DNA from: Paraburkholderia rhynchosiae | GTDB lineage: Bacteria > Pseudomonadota > Gammaproteobacteria > Burkholderiales > Burkholderiaceae | DNA: 64,000 nucleotides | NCBI RefSeq assembly: GCF_002879865.1 | Contig: NZ_PNXY01000012.1 | Location: 62,001-126,000 of the forward strand | Reading direction: 5' to 3' | In this document: piece by piece, positions 9,321 to 18,140 of the stretch | Layout of the letters: each line of letters starts with the position of its first letter | How positions within the stretch are numbered: position 1 is the stretch's first letter | Notes under the pieces: model-generated | Database searches by the model: none | Seen by the model: the letters and a program-made list of their open reading frames with translations, nothing else | What the model was told of the DNA's origin: nothing | Position numbers and translations under genes: made by a program

Positions 9321-9977
9321 ATGGTCGAATTCACACTGTGGGACATCGCCCGCAATCTGCTGCTGGCCGCTCGCTGGACGGTGCTGCTGTCGTTGATCGC
9401 GTTTGTGGGCGGCGGCATTGTCGGGCTGATTCTGCTCGCGATGCGCGTGTCGCCGGTCGCATGGCTGCGCCGCATCGTCGTGCTCTACGTGGAAGTGTTT
9501 CAGGGCACGCCGCTGCTAATGCAGCTCTTCCTGGCATTTTTCGGCTTGCCGCTGCTTGGCGTCGACGTATCGCCGTGGGTCGCCGCGACCGTCACGCTGA
9601 CGCTTTACACGAGCGCGTATCTGGTCGACATCTGGCGCGGCTGCGTCGAAGCTGTGCCGCGCGGTCAGTGGGCTGCGGGCGCGAGTCTCGGCATGACGTT
9701 CGGCCAGCAGTTGCGCTATATCGTGTGGCCGCAGGCGCTGAAAATCGCCGTTGCGCCGACGGTCGGTTTTCTCGTCCAGGTGGTCAAGAGCACCGCGCTG
9801 GCGTCGATCATCGGCTTCACGGAATTGACGAAGACCGGCACCATGATCACCAACGCGGCGTTCCGCCCGTTTCCGATCTACGGCATGGTCGCGATGATCT
9901 ACTTCGCGATGTGCTTCCCGCTGACGTGGTATGCGCGCCTGCTGGAAAAGCGGCAAAAGGTGGGCCAGCATCGCTAG
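9321..9977 (+). CDS. Polar amino acid ABC transporter permease, second subunit
   Basis: A 218-residue permease starting two bases after the previous stop. It shows EVFQGTPLLMQLFLAFFGLP and the loop PRGQWAAGASLGMTFGQQLR, followed by IVWPQALKIAVAPTVGFLV. It forms the heterodimeric channel with the preceding permease. An amino-acid-type ATPase (GlnQ/HisP class) would be expected next, but a transcription terminator follows, so this importer must use an ATPase from elsewhere, perhaps the one at 6566-7639. Confidence 0.88.
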   Translation: MVEFTLWDIARNLLLAARWTVLLSLIAFVGGGIVGLILLAMRVSPVAWLRRIVVLYVEVFQGTPLLMQLFLAFFGLPLLGVDVSPWVAATVTLTLYTSAYLVDIWRGCVEAVPRGQWAAGASLGMTFGQQLRYIVWPQALKIAVAPTVGFLVQVVKSTALASIIGFTELTKTGTMITNAAFRPFPIYGMVAMIYFAMCFPLTWYARLLEKRQKVGQHR

Positions 9978-10008
9978 ACATGCGCGAGGCGCGCGCCTGA
10001 CAGAAAGC

Positions 10009-10046
10009 AAAAAGCGTCAACCGCCGAAAGACGGTTGACGCTTTTT
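10009..10046. terminator. Bidirectional rho-independent terminator
   Basis: A 15-bp perfect stem (10009-10023 with 10032-10046) has an A5 run on the left and a T5 run on the right. It therefore works for the rightward ABC cluster and for the leftward cytochrome gene, which ends at 10074. Confidence 0.9.
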
Positions 10047-10073
10047 CATGCCCTGGCGCGTTACGAGCTACCG

Positions 10074-11384
10074 CTAGCGAGCCGCTTGCGTCGACTTGCG
10101 CAGCTTCGTCACATCGGCGGCCGTCACTGCCGGCGCGCCGTTGTTCCAGCCGGCGCGTACGAAAGTGAGTACGTCGGCGATCTGCTGATCATTGAGCACC
10201 GGCGCGTACTTCGGCATCGGATACGGCGCGGGAATGCCGCCGATGACGAGATCTTCGGTGCCGTTCAGCGTCACGTTGATCAGCGACGACGCGTCCTTCT
10301 CCAGCACATTCGGATTGCCGGCCAACGGCGCGAGCATCGGCGCGAAACCGCGTCCGTCGACGCCATGACAATGCATGCAATACGCCGTGTAGACGCGCGC
10401 GCCGGCATCGTTCGCGGGACGGTTCAGCGACACTTTGGTTGCTTGCGGATCGAACGTATAAGGCGGCGCGCCGTTGCCGCCCGCCGCCGGCAGCGACTTC
10501 AGATAGCTCGTCATGGCCGCGATATCGGCGTCGTTCATGGCCTGCGTGCTGTTGTTGATCACGCTGGTCATCGAGCCGAATGCGGACGCGTGACGATTCG
10601 CGCCGGTCTTCAGGAACGCCTGCAAGTCCTGATCGCTCCAGCGCCCCAAGCCGACGTTATGCTCGCCGGTCAGATTCGTCGCGAACCAGCCGTCGAGCAG
10701 GCCGCCCGTCAGGAACGCGCTGCCGCTTTCGTCGAGCGCCTTCTCCTGGAACGCAATGCCGCGCGGCGTATGACATGAGCCGCAGTGTCCGAGTCCCTGA
10801 ATCAGATAAGCGCCGCGATTCCATGCAACGTCCTTGCCGGACTTGTTCTGGTACACGCCCTTCTCGAGAAACACCATGTTCCAGAGCTTCAACGGCCAGC
10901 GCATGTTAAGCGGCCATTTGATGTCGGGCTCGCGATTGGCCTGCTGCACGGGCGCAACGCCACTCATGAAGAACGCGTAGAGCGCTTTCATGTCCTCGTC
11001 GTTGACCTTTGCATACGACGGATACGGCATCGCCGGATACAGGTTGTGCCCGTCTTTCGCGACGCCTTCGCGCATTGCGCGGGCAAAGTCCTCTTCCGAA
11101 TAACTGCCGATGCCGGTTTGCGGGTCGGGCGTTATGTTGGTGGTGTAGATGTGACCCATCGGCGTGTTCATCGGCAGGCCGCCCGCGAACGGTTTGCCCT
11201 TCGGCGCCGTGTGACACGCGATGCAATCGCCGGCCTTCGCCAGATAAGCGCCGCGCTGCACGAGCGCCGGGTCGGCCGCCTGTCCCGCAACCGCCGCTGC
11301 CGCCGCCGCTGCCGGCGATACCTGGATCAGTAGCGGCAACGCCACGCACAGCGCCGCACCGAAACCCTTCAGTGTGCTTTTCAT
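10074..11384 (-). CDS. Tri-haem cytochrome c subunit of a periplasmic dehydrogenase
   Basis: 436 residues with a signal peptide (about 1-28, ending in an Ala run). Three CXXCH haem sites are visible: C54-IA-C57-H58, C201-GS-C204-H205 and C336-MH-C339-H340. The layout matches the cytochrome subunit of membrane alcohol/aldehyde dehydrogenases. It should take electrons from the molybdenum subunit encoded upstream (start 13649) and pass them to quinone or a terminal oxidase. It is the last gene of a three-gene leftward operon, 12 bases after its partner. Confidence 0.88.
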   Translation of the reverse strand: MKSTLKGFGAALCVALPLLIQVSPAAAAAAAVAGQAADPALVQRGAYLAKAGDCIACHTAPKGKPFAGGLPMNTPMGHIYTTNITPDPQTGIGSYSEEDFARAMREGVAKDGHNLYPAMPYPSYAKVNDEDMKALYAFFMSGVAPVQQANREPDIKWPLNMRWPLKLWNMVFLEKGVYQNKSGKDVAWNRGAYLIQGLGHCGSCHTPRGIAFQEKALDESGSAFLTGGLLDGWFATNLTGEHNVGLGRWSDQDLQAFLKTGANRHASAFGSMTSVINNSTQAMNDADIAAMTSYLKSLPAAGGNGAPPYTFDPQATKVSLNRPANDAGARVYTAYCMHCHGVDGRGFAPMLAPLAGNPNVLEKDASSLINVTLNGTEDLVIGGIPAPYPMPKYAPVLNDQQIADVLTFVRAGWNNGAPAVTAADVTKLRKSTQAAR

Positions 11385-11396
11385 GTCGGGCTCCCG

Positions 11397-13649
11397 TTAA
11401 GCGGTTTGCAGTTGGCTGCCGACCGGCAATTGCCGCAGCCGCCTGCCGGTGGCCGCGAAAATCGCGTTGGTCAGCGCGGGCGCGAGCGCCGCTGTGCCTG
11501 GTTCACCGATGCCGCCCGGCGCCTCGCTGCTCTTCACGATATGCACGTCGATAGGCGGCGTCTGGTCGATACGCAGCATCCGATAGTCCGTGAAGTTGTT
11601 CTGCTCGACGCGGCCGTCCTTGATCGTGATCTCGCTATAAAGCGCCGCCGTGATGCCGAAGATGATGCCGCCCTGCACCTGCGCTTCGATCGTGTTCGGA
11701 TTGACCGCCATCCCGCAATCGACCGCGCACACCACGTGCTTGACCGCCACCTCGCCCTGATCCACGGCGACATCGACGACGATCGCGAAGTAGCTGCCGA
11801 ACGCATGCATGACCGACACGCCGCGCCCTTGCCCCTTCGGCACCGCGCTGCCCCAATTGGCCGCCTGCGCGGCGGTATTGAGCACGTTGAGCGCACGCGG
11901 CGTTTTGCCGAGCAGATCGCGCCGGTATTTGACCGGGTCCACCTTCGCCTCGGCCGCGAGTTCGTCGATAAAACTTTCGACCACGAACGTGCTGCGCGTC
12001 GGGCCCACGCCTCGCCAGAACGCGGTGGGAATCGCGTGCGGTTCCTGGCGCACGTAGTCAACCCACTGGTTCGGTAAGTCGTACGGCAGGTCGGAGGCAA
12101 CTTCCACTGCGTCGGGATCGAGCCCGTTCTTGAACGCGGGCGGCGCGAAGCGCGCGAGAATCGACGAGCCGACAATCCGGTGCTGCCAGGCGAGCGGCTT
12201 GCCGTTCGCGTCGAGACCGGCGGAGATCTTGTCGTAGTAGTAAGGCCGGTACATGTCGTGCTGAATGTCTTCTTCGCGCGTCCACAGCACCTTGACCGGC
12301 GTCGACACCTGCTTGCCGATCTTGACCGCCTGCGTGACCATGTCGAATTCGAGCCGCCGCCCAAAGCCTCCGCCGATCAGATGGTTATGCACGACAATCT
12401 TGTCGGCGGGCAAGCCGGTGACGGCGATCGCGGCGTCGCGCACGCGCGTGGGCACCTGCGAGCCGATCCAGATTTCGCAGCCGTCGGGCCGCACATGCAC
12501 CGTGCAATTGATCGGCTCCATCGTGGCGTGCGCGAGAAACGGCTGCTGATAGACGGCATCGACACGGGTCTTCGCGTTTGAAAATCCGCGCGCGACGTCG
12601 CCGTCTTTGCGCGCCACAGCGCCGTTGCGCTGCGACGCCTGGGCAAGGTCGTCGACGATCTGCTTCATTGAAAGCTTTGCGCCCGCGCCCTCGTTCCACT
12701 TGATGTCAAGCGCCTGCAGCCCGCGTTTGGCGGCCCACGTGTGATCGCCGATCACGGCAACCGCGTTGTCGATCTTCACGATCTGTCGCACGCCGGGAAT
12801 CTTCTTCGCGTTCGTCTCGTCGACGCTCGCGAGCGTGCCGCCGAACACCGGACAGTTCGCGATGGCGGCATACACCATGTCGGGCACGCGCACGTCGAGG
12901 CCGAATATCGCAGTGCCGTCCACTTTCTCAGGCGAATCGAGGCGCTTCACTGCCGTGCCGATAATCTTGAAGTCCTTGGGGTCCTTCAGCGGCACGTTCT
13001 GCGGCGCGGGCAGTTTGGCTGCGGCATCCACCAGCTGACCGTAGCCGATGCTGCGATTGCTCGCCGCGTGAATGACCTGGCCGGCTTGCGCATGGCAACT
13101 TGCGGCATCCACCTGCCATTGCTGCGCAGCCGCGCTGATGAGCAGCGTGCGAGCGGTCGCGCCGGCTTTGCGCATCGGCTCCCATGCATAGCGAATCGAC
13201 GTCGAACCGCCCGTGAGCTGGCCGCCGAGCAGCGGGTCCGTGAAGAGCTTTTCGTCCGGCGGTGCATGGTCGAGCGTGACGGTGTCGAGCGACACTTCGA
13301 GTTCTTCGGCAATCAGCATCGGGATCGAGGTGTAGACACCTTGGCCCATCTCGACCTTGGGAATCACCAGCGTGACCTTGCCTGCGGTATCGATCTGGAT
13401 GAACGCGTTGGGTGCGAACACGCCGTCTTGCGGCGTTTCGTTTGCGTCGCCGCCAATCACCGACTTGCCGGCCTTCTGGTCCTGACTGACGGCAGGCATG
13501 CTGAAGCCGAGCAGCAATCCGCCGCCCGCTGCCGCGCCCACGGTCACCCCGAGCTTGAGAAATGTGCGGCGCGAGAAGCCGCGCGGTTCGTTCGCTTCCG
13601 CCTTCGACGCCTTCGCGCCGTTGTGTGCATCGAGCAATCCCTGAGACAT
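11397..13649 (-). CDS. iorB: Molybdopterin-binding aldehyde dehydrogenase/isoquinoline 1-oxidoreductase beta-like subunit
   Basis: 750 residues, the usual length for IorB-type large subunits of the xanthine oxidase family. A twin-arginine signal (SRRTFLKLGVTVGAAAGG, about residues 25-45) implies Tat export with cofactor bound. Cofactor-domain landmarks include KVEMGQGVYTSIPMLIAEEL, GGGFGRRLEFDMV, TREEDIQHDMYRP and, near the end, GGIGEPGTAALAPALTNAIF with the catalytic-type Glu. The substrate could be an aldehyde or an N-heterocycle; sequence alone does not decide. The start at 13649 follows the small subunit stop by one base. Confidence 0.87.
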   Translation of the reverse strand: MSQGLLDAHNGAKASKAEANEPRGFSRRTFLKLGVTVGAAAGGGLLLGFSMPAVSQDQKAGKSVIGGDANETPQDGVFAPNAFIQIDTAGKVTLVIPKVEMGQGVYTSIPMLIAEELEVSLDTVTLDHAPPDEKLFTDPLLGGQLTGGSTSIRYAWEPMRKAGATARTLLISAAAQQWQVDAASCHAQAGQVIHAASNRSIGYGQLVDAAAKLPAPQNVPLKDPKDFKIIGTAVKRLDSPEKVDGTAIFGLDVRVPDMVYAAIANCPVFGGTLASVDETNAKKIPGVRQIVKIDNAVAVIGDHTWAAKRGLQALDIKWNEGAGAKLSMKQIVDDLAQASQRNGAVARKDGDVARGFSNAKTRVDAVYQQPFLAHATMEPINCTVHVRPDGCEIWIGSQVPTRVRDAAIAVTGLPADKIVVHNHLIGGGFGRRLEFDMVTQAVKIGKQVSTPVKVLWTREEDIQHDMYRPYYYDKISAGLDANGKPLAWQHRIVGSSILARFAPPAFKNGLDPDAVEVASDLPYDLPNQWVDYVRQEPHAIPTAFWRGVGPTRSTFVVESFIDELAAEAKVDPVKYRRDLLGKTPRALNVLNTAAQAANWGSAVPKGQGRGVSVMHAFGSYFAIVVDVAVDQGEVAVKHVVCAVDCGMAVNPNTIEAQVQGGIIFGITAALYSEITIKDGRVEQNNFTDYRMLRIDQTPPIDVHIVKSSEAPGGIGEPGTAALAPALTNAIFAATGRRLRQLPVGSQLQTA

Positions 13650-13650
13650 G

Positions 13651-14106
13651 TCAGACTCCCTTCGCCGCGTGCCTGATCGCCGCGCGAATGCGGTTGTACG
13701 TGCCGCAGCGGCAGATGTTGCCCGCCATAGCGGCGTCGATGTCCGCGTCGGAGGGATTGGGGTTGCTCGCAATCAGCGACGCCGCCGACATCACCTGACC
13801 CGACTGGCAGTAGCCGCATTGCACGACGTCCAGTTGACGCCACGCCTGCTGCACTTTCTGGCCTGCCGGTGTGTTGCCGACCGCTTCGATCGTGGTGATT
13901 TTCCTGTCGCCGACAGCCGCCGCCGGCAATACGCATGAACGCACCGCAACACCGTCGAGATGAACGGTGCAGGCGCCGCATTGCGCGATACCGCAACCGA
14001 ACTTGGTCCCCGTCAAGCCGACGAGATCGCGCAAGACCCACAACAGAGGCATGTCGGGCGGCGCATCGACGGTATGAGTCTCGCCATTGATGTTGAATGT
14101 TGTCAT
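13651..14106 (-). CDS. iorA: (2Fe-2S) small subunit, isoquinoline 1-oxidoreductase alpha-like
   Basis: 151 residues. The N-terminal plant-type ferredoxin cluster uses Cys38, Cys43, Cys46 and Cys58 (GCGIAQCGACTVHLDG). The C-terminal second cluster uses Cys97, Cys100, Cys132 and Cys134 (QCGYCQSGQ and NICRCGTY). This is the standard two-cluster small subunit of xanthine-oxidase-family enzymes and carries electrons from the molybdenum site to the cytochrome. AAGGAG precedes the start. It has no signal of its own and would be co-exported with the Tat-bearing large subunit. Confidence 0.92.
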   Translation of the reverse strand: MTTFNINGETHTVDAPPDMPLLWVLRDLVGLTGTKFGCGIAQCGACTVHLDGVAVRSCVLPAAAVGDRKITTIEAVGNTPAGQKVQQAWRQLDVVQCGYCQSGQVMSAASLIASNPNPSDADIDAAMAGNICRCGTYNRIRAAIRHAAKGV

Positions 14107-14423
14107 GAGCGGCTCCTTGTGGGGTTATCTTTATGAGTCTGTTTAGACAGGGATGCCGATCAAAGCGCAATGACTCGCCGCGTTTATTCGACAGCCCGGA
14201 CTAATACGCAATGCCAATGCGTGCGCTTGCAAGACTGCACGTCATGCATCACGCGAAATGCACTGTGAAGGTCCGGCGAATTGTAGCGGTGCATTCAGAA
14301 ATTTGCCCGGACCCCCGCACGCCTACTGTCATGCCTGAAAACGCGGCCGCGCAATTTTGTTAGCATGGACGCGGCTTGAAGCAATCGCGTCGACCCGTAC
14401 CGACACTCCGAAGGAGCAGCACC
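14107..14423. other. Divergent intergenic region
   Basis: 317 bases between the leftward oxidoreductase operon and the rightward hypothetical gene. It is locally AT-richer and must hold both promoters. I see no convincing operator or RNA gene. Confidence 0.45.
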
Positions 14424-14822
14424 ATGAACGACCCGCAATGCATCGAATTCCTCTCGGACATCCGCAAGCCGCTATTGGCGTTGCATAAGGCCATACTCGA
14501 TCACGAGCGCGCCTCGTACGAAAAAGAATTTGGCCCGGTCACGCCCGCGGCCTTTCAGCAAGTGCTGATCAACGGTTCGGGGTTTCGTTGGCTGACGCCG
14601 CTTTCGACGATCATTGCTAACGTCGACGAAATTCTCGACGACAAGGAGGCCGACGCCGCCGACCGGCTTGCCGCCGCAGAAGCCGTTACAGGTCTCTTCT
14701 CCGCCGATCAGCCGAACAACAGTTTTCTGCCGCGTTATCTGCCGCTGTTGCAGGCCGATCCGGCAATACTGCATTTGCATGGCCAGGTATCGCAGTTGTT
14801 GCGCGGCGCGCAGACCACGTAG
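14424..14822 (+). CDS. Conserved hypothetical protein, 132 residues
   Basis: No domain recognised. The protein is soluble and mostly helical, with no signal peptide or membrane segment. The N-terminus reads MNDPQCIEFLSDIRKPLLAL and the C-terminus is hydrophobic-helical (LPLLQADPAILHLHGQVSQL). An AAGGAG ribosome binding site seven bases before the ATG at 14424 makes translation likely. Codon use looks like its neighbours. It stands alone between two unrelated units, so context gives no role. Confidence 0.7.
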   Translation: MNDPQCIEFLSDIRKPLLALHKAILDHERASYEKEFGPVTPAAFQQVLINGSGFRWLTPLSTIIANVDEILDDKEADAADRLAAAEAVTGLFSADQPNNSFLPRYLPLLQADPAILHLHGQVSQLLRGAQTT

Positions 14823-15236
14823 AGATCATGTAAAGGACTCGCGTTTGTATCGACGGCTCCCGGATTTACTCACCGTTGAAAAGCATGCGGTTATGGCGCG
14901 CGTGCGTCGATTCCGTACGGTTGCTCGCGAGCGGCTCAAGCTCGTCAACGAAGGATTACCAGGCCTTCACAACCGAGCCCACACGAAAATGCCGTGTTTC
15001 AAGGCCATTCATGCTGGATTCGTAAAGATGCGGCATGCGTTACCCGCGCCGATGCATGCCGAGCGCGCGTTTGAACGGCGCCTTGCTCACATTGCCTGGG
15101 TTTGCTGAACAAAACAAAGGTGAGCTTTTGCGGGACGCGCGTGACGGCGCTAGCTGGCGTCGCTACGCACAGCCGTCCTGCAGGCAGTCCGAAGCCCTGC
15201 TAAGGTAAGCGAACTTCGTCACGACCGCTCACTGCC
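14823..15236. other. Intergenic region, no gene seen
   Basis: 414 bases. Open frames cross it but have no start signals or domains. It should contain the promoter of the alpha/beta hydrolase gene; no distinct element stands out. Confidence 0.45.
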
Positions 15237-16055
15237 ATGAACCACTGGCCACTCCCCGAAACCTATACGTTCCGCGATCAAACCGTGCGCTTCAATGTGA
15301 CGGGGACCGGGCCGCCGCTGGTGCTGGTGCATGGCACGCCGTTCTCTTCGTATGTGTGGCATCGCATTGCGCCGCATCTCGCGCAGATTCGCACCGTCCA
15401 TTATTACGACCTGCTCGGCTATGGCCAGTCAGCGATGCGCGACGGCCAGGACGTGTCGCTTGGCATCCAGAATGTTTTGCTCGCCGAGCTGCTCGCGCAC
15501 TGGCAGCTGAAGAGCCCGGACGTGATCGCGCATGACTTCGGCGGGGCGACGTCGTTGCGGGCTCATCTTATCGACGGCTGCGATTACCGCAGTCTTACTC
15601 TGATCGATCCGGTCGCGCTCGCGCCGTGGGGTTCGCCCTTCGTGCAGCATGTGCGCCGGCACAGCGACGCGTTCTCGGCAATGCCGCCGTATATTCATGA
15701 GGCGATGGTGAAGGCGTATGTGCGCGGCGCGATCGCGCGCGACATCGCGGATGAAGAACTCGCGCCGTACGTCGAGCCGTGGCTTGGCGCAACGGGGCAA
15801 GCCGCGTTCTACCGGCAGATCGCGCAAATGGATCAGCGCTACACCGATGAAGTCGAAGCCCACTATCCGCACCTGCGCTGTCCGACGCAGATCCTGTGGG
15901 GCGAAGAGGACCAGTGGATTCCGCTGGAACGCGGCCGTCATCTTGCCGCGCTGATTCCCGAGGCGCGCTTTCAGGCCGTGCCGGGGTCGGGTCATCTGAT
16001 GCAGGAAGACGCGCCGGAGGCAATCGTTGCGGCGGCGCTGAGGTGGCTCGACTGA
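15237..16055 (+). CDS. Alpha/beta hydrolase with aspartate nucleophile (dehalogenase/epoxide-hydrolase-like)
   Basis: 272 residues, cytoplasmic. The oxyanion-hole motif HGTP is at 32-35. The nucleophile elbow reads VIAHDFGGA, so the nucleophile is Asp100 rather than Ser. The acid is probably Asp225 in LWGEEDQWIP and the base His253 in GSGHLMQED. An Asp nucleophile is the mark of haloalkane or fluoroacetate dehalogenases and epoxide hydrolases, as opposed to esterases. Substrate is not deducible. It is a single-gene unit, convergent with the LysM lipoprotein gene. Confidence 0.85.
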   Translation: MNHWPLPETYTFRDQTVRFNVTGTGPPLVLVHGTPFSSYVWHRIAPHLAQIRTVHYYDLLGYGQSAMRDGQDVSLGIQNVLLAELLAHWQLKSPDVIAHDFGGATSLRAHLIDGCDYRSLTLIDPVALAPWGSPFVQHVRRHSDAFSAMPPYIHEAMVKAYVRGAIARDIADEELAPYVEPWLGATGQAAFYRQIAQMDQRYTDEVEAHYPHLRCPTQILWGEEDQWIPLERGRHLAALIPEARFQAVPGSGHLMQEDAPEAIVAAALRWLD

Positions 16056-16076
16056 CTCCACCCGGGCGATGTGCGT

Positions 16077-17033
16077 CTAGCCGCGTCCTTGCGGCAGATA
16101 CGGCATGGGATCGATGGGCTTGCCGTCGCGGCGCAATTCGAAGCCGACCGACACGCGCGAGTTGTTTTCGTCGCCCATCTCCGCAATCTGCTGTCCTTGT
16201 CGAACGATGTCGCCGGTTTTAACCAGCAGCTTGCGGTTGTGCGAGTAGGCGGTCAGAAAGTCCTTGTTGTGCTGGACGATGATCAGACTGCCGTAGTTGT
16301 TCAAGCCCGTGCCGGCGTACATGACTTTGCCGTCGGCCGCGGCGCGAACCGGATCGCCGGGTTTGCCGCCGATCTCGATGCCACGCGTCTCACCCGGCTG
16401 AAATGCTTCAACGACCCGCCCCCCCGCTGGCCACGCGAGCGAAACGCCGCTCGCGTGCCGCGTGGTTTGTTGCGCGACTTCGCGCGCTTCGGCGGCGCTC
16501 GGTGCGGCCGATGACTGCGCCGCCGTCGACGCGGCTACGGATGACGGCGCGGCTGCCGAAGAGTTCCGCCCGGCAGACCCGCTCGACGTTGCAGCGGCGG
16601 CTTTCGCCGCTGCCGCTGCCGAGTTGACCGCCTGCACGGTTTCCGGCGATGCCACACGCAGCACCTGACCCGTCTTCAATCGCGAGGACGGCTTCATGCC
16701 GTTCCACGCCTGCAACTGCCTGACGCTGCAATGATGATGCTGCGCGACGCGCGCCAACGTGTCACCGCGCTTGACGCGATAAACCAGCGGCGGCGCTTTC
16801 CTGAGTGGCGCGGCTTCGGACGCGCCAGCCGCAACTGAACTCCCCGCCGATGCAGCGGACCCCGCCACGCCCGGCACATTCGCCGTGCCGGCCACCGGTA
16901 CACCCGACGCCGCCGATGCAGCGCCAGCCTCTGCGCCCTGCTGGACTACGTTGGCACAACCGCTCATCGCCAGCGCGAGCCATGCACCGGCCACGCTGAT
17001 CATCATTGCCCTGTCGAAACGCTTGCCCATCAT
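16077..17033 (-). CDS. NlpD-like lipoprotein with LysM and degenerate M23 domains
   Basis: 318 residues. The lipoprotein signal ends LAMSGC with Cys26 as the lipidated residue. An Ala-rich linker leads to a LysM peptidoglycan-binding domain (about 84-128, VYRVKRGDTLARVAQHH) and a C-terminal M23/LytM domain (about 215-318). The usual zinc ligands are altered: the His-x-x-x-Asp element reads TRGIEIGG and the His-x-His element reads SVGFELR. As in E. coli NlpD, it is therefore probably an amidase activator in cell separation rather than a peptidase. The ATG at 17033 has AGGAG six bases upstream. Confidence 0.87.
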   Translation of the reverse strand: MMGKRFDRAMMISVAGAWLALAMSGCANVVQQGAEAGAASAASGVPVAGTANVPGVAGSAASAGSSVAAGASEAAPLRKAPPLVYRVKRGDTLARVAQHHHCSVRQLQAWNGMKPSSRLKTGQVLRVASPETVQAVNSAAAAAKAAAATSSGSAGRNSSAAAPSSVAASTAAQSSAAPSAAEAREVAQQTTRHASGVSLAWPAGGRVVEAFQPGETRGIEIGGKPGDPVRAAADGKVMYAGTGLNNYGSLIIVQHNKDFLTAYSHNRKLLVKTGDIVRQGQQIAEMGDENNSRVSVGFELRRDGKPIDPMPYLPQGRG

Positions 17034-17523
17034 GTTCGACTCCTGCCTTGTCCTGTAGGACTTGTAGGCCTTGTAGGCGGGTCCGATGCCGCCTTGCCGC
17101 TTGCAAGGCGCGCGCTTCGTATCACGCGCTGCCTTGCCTTGCGACATGGCGAGCGCCTCATATGGCCCTCACCCTGCCTTGCCGGCTGACCCCGATTCGT
17201 CGATTCGTCGATGCGCCGCTCTCGCGACGGCGGATCCAGGCGCTTTAAGCAGCCGATCTTCCGCGGACAGGGCCAGGTGCGATTAAATTTCCAGCCGAAT
17301 TGTAAAGTGGGTTTAAAGAAAACACTGCGCGTCACACAGTCTGATACAAACTTTACGCGCGGCATTGCCTGGCTCGTTGTGCGCGCAACGTTGCGCCGGG
17401 TGCTGGCTGGCAAAAGCCGCCCGAACGACGCCTTCTGCTTAACGGCACGCCGCCACTAGAACTTGAATTGGCGGTTCGAAAAATGCGATGGTCTTCCGTC
17501 CATCGCGACACGCTCGACACGCG
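17034..17523. other. Intergenic region upstream of the NlpD-like gene
   Basis: 490 bases between the NlpD-like start and the stop of the next leftward gene. Near 17050-17080 there is a short tandem repeat of CTTGTAGG(C). The stretch 17280-17350 is AT-rich and could hold a promoter. No gene is supported. Confidence 0.45.
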
Positions 17524-17940
17524 CTAGCTGTAGTACTGCCCCGCGTATCGCACATAGCCGACCGGATGATGCGTGAAGTGCAGGACTGGCAACACGGGAT
17601 TGCTGTTGTCTTCGGTGGGATACGCGCTCGCCTCGGGGATGTATTCGCCTTGCGCCTCGATGGGCTGTCCGGCTTGCAGGCCAGGAATCTCCTCGGCCAG
17701 TCCTTCGTTGTCGCCGAAACGGACCGCAACGAACACCTCCGTGCCTACGAGCTCCTGCGTACCGCCTTCGAACTTCAACACCTTGTCGATCCTGACGATC
17801 AGGTGCTGATGATTCGCGCCATGGTGATGGCCCGGACTCGCGAACACCTTGCTGATCGTGCCTTGCACGCAGGCCAGCGGCGCACCGAGCGAATGAACAT
17901 AGCGGTGATGAGGAAGGATCTGCGTTGCGCGATTGCTCAT
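17524..17940 (-). CDS. DUF3465-like hypothetical protein
   Basis: 138 residues, no signal peptide. Features recalling the DUF3465 family are HQHLIVRI in the middle, a GQPIEAQGEY strand and the C-terminal LHFTHHPVGYVRYAG, comparable with the family's HWTHhDP...H motif. This suggests a small beta-rich OB-like fold. The family has no firm function. GGAGATTTC lies directly before the ATG. The gene is monocistronic on the minus strand. Confidence 0.65.
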   Translation of the reverse strand: MSNRATQILPHHRYVHSLGAPLACVQGTISKVFASPGHHHGANHQHLIVRIDKVLKFEGGTQELVGTEVFVAVRFGDNEGLAEEIPGLQAGQPIEAQGEYIPEASAYPTEDNSNPVLPVLHFTHHPVGYVRYAGQYYS

Positions 17941-18140
17941 GAAATCTCCGTGAAAGAAGCGAGGCTCATATACGGCGAAAAGAAGGCGCGCATGAAGGCA
18001 GCGGCGCGCTCACTTTGAACTGGTCACCGAGCAGGAGTTCATGCGTGCCACGGTCACGGATTCAGAGGCTGCCATGTAAAGAGCCTGTCGCTAAGCGAAC
18101 CGAGTCAGAAGTGCAGAGAAGTGCGCTGAAAACCGCGCCA

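Noticed and set aside
10785..13676. Plus-strand frames over the cytochrome and molybdenum subunit genes
   Set aside because: The minus-strand genes carry haem and molybdopterin motifs. The plus frames have none.
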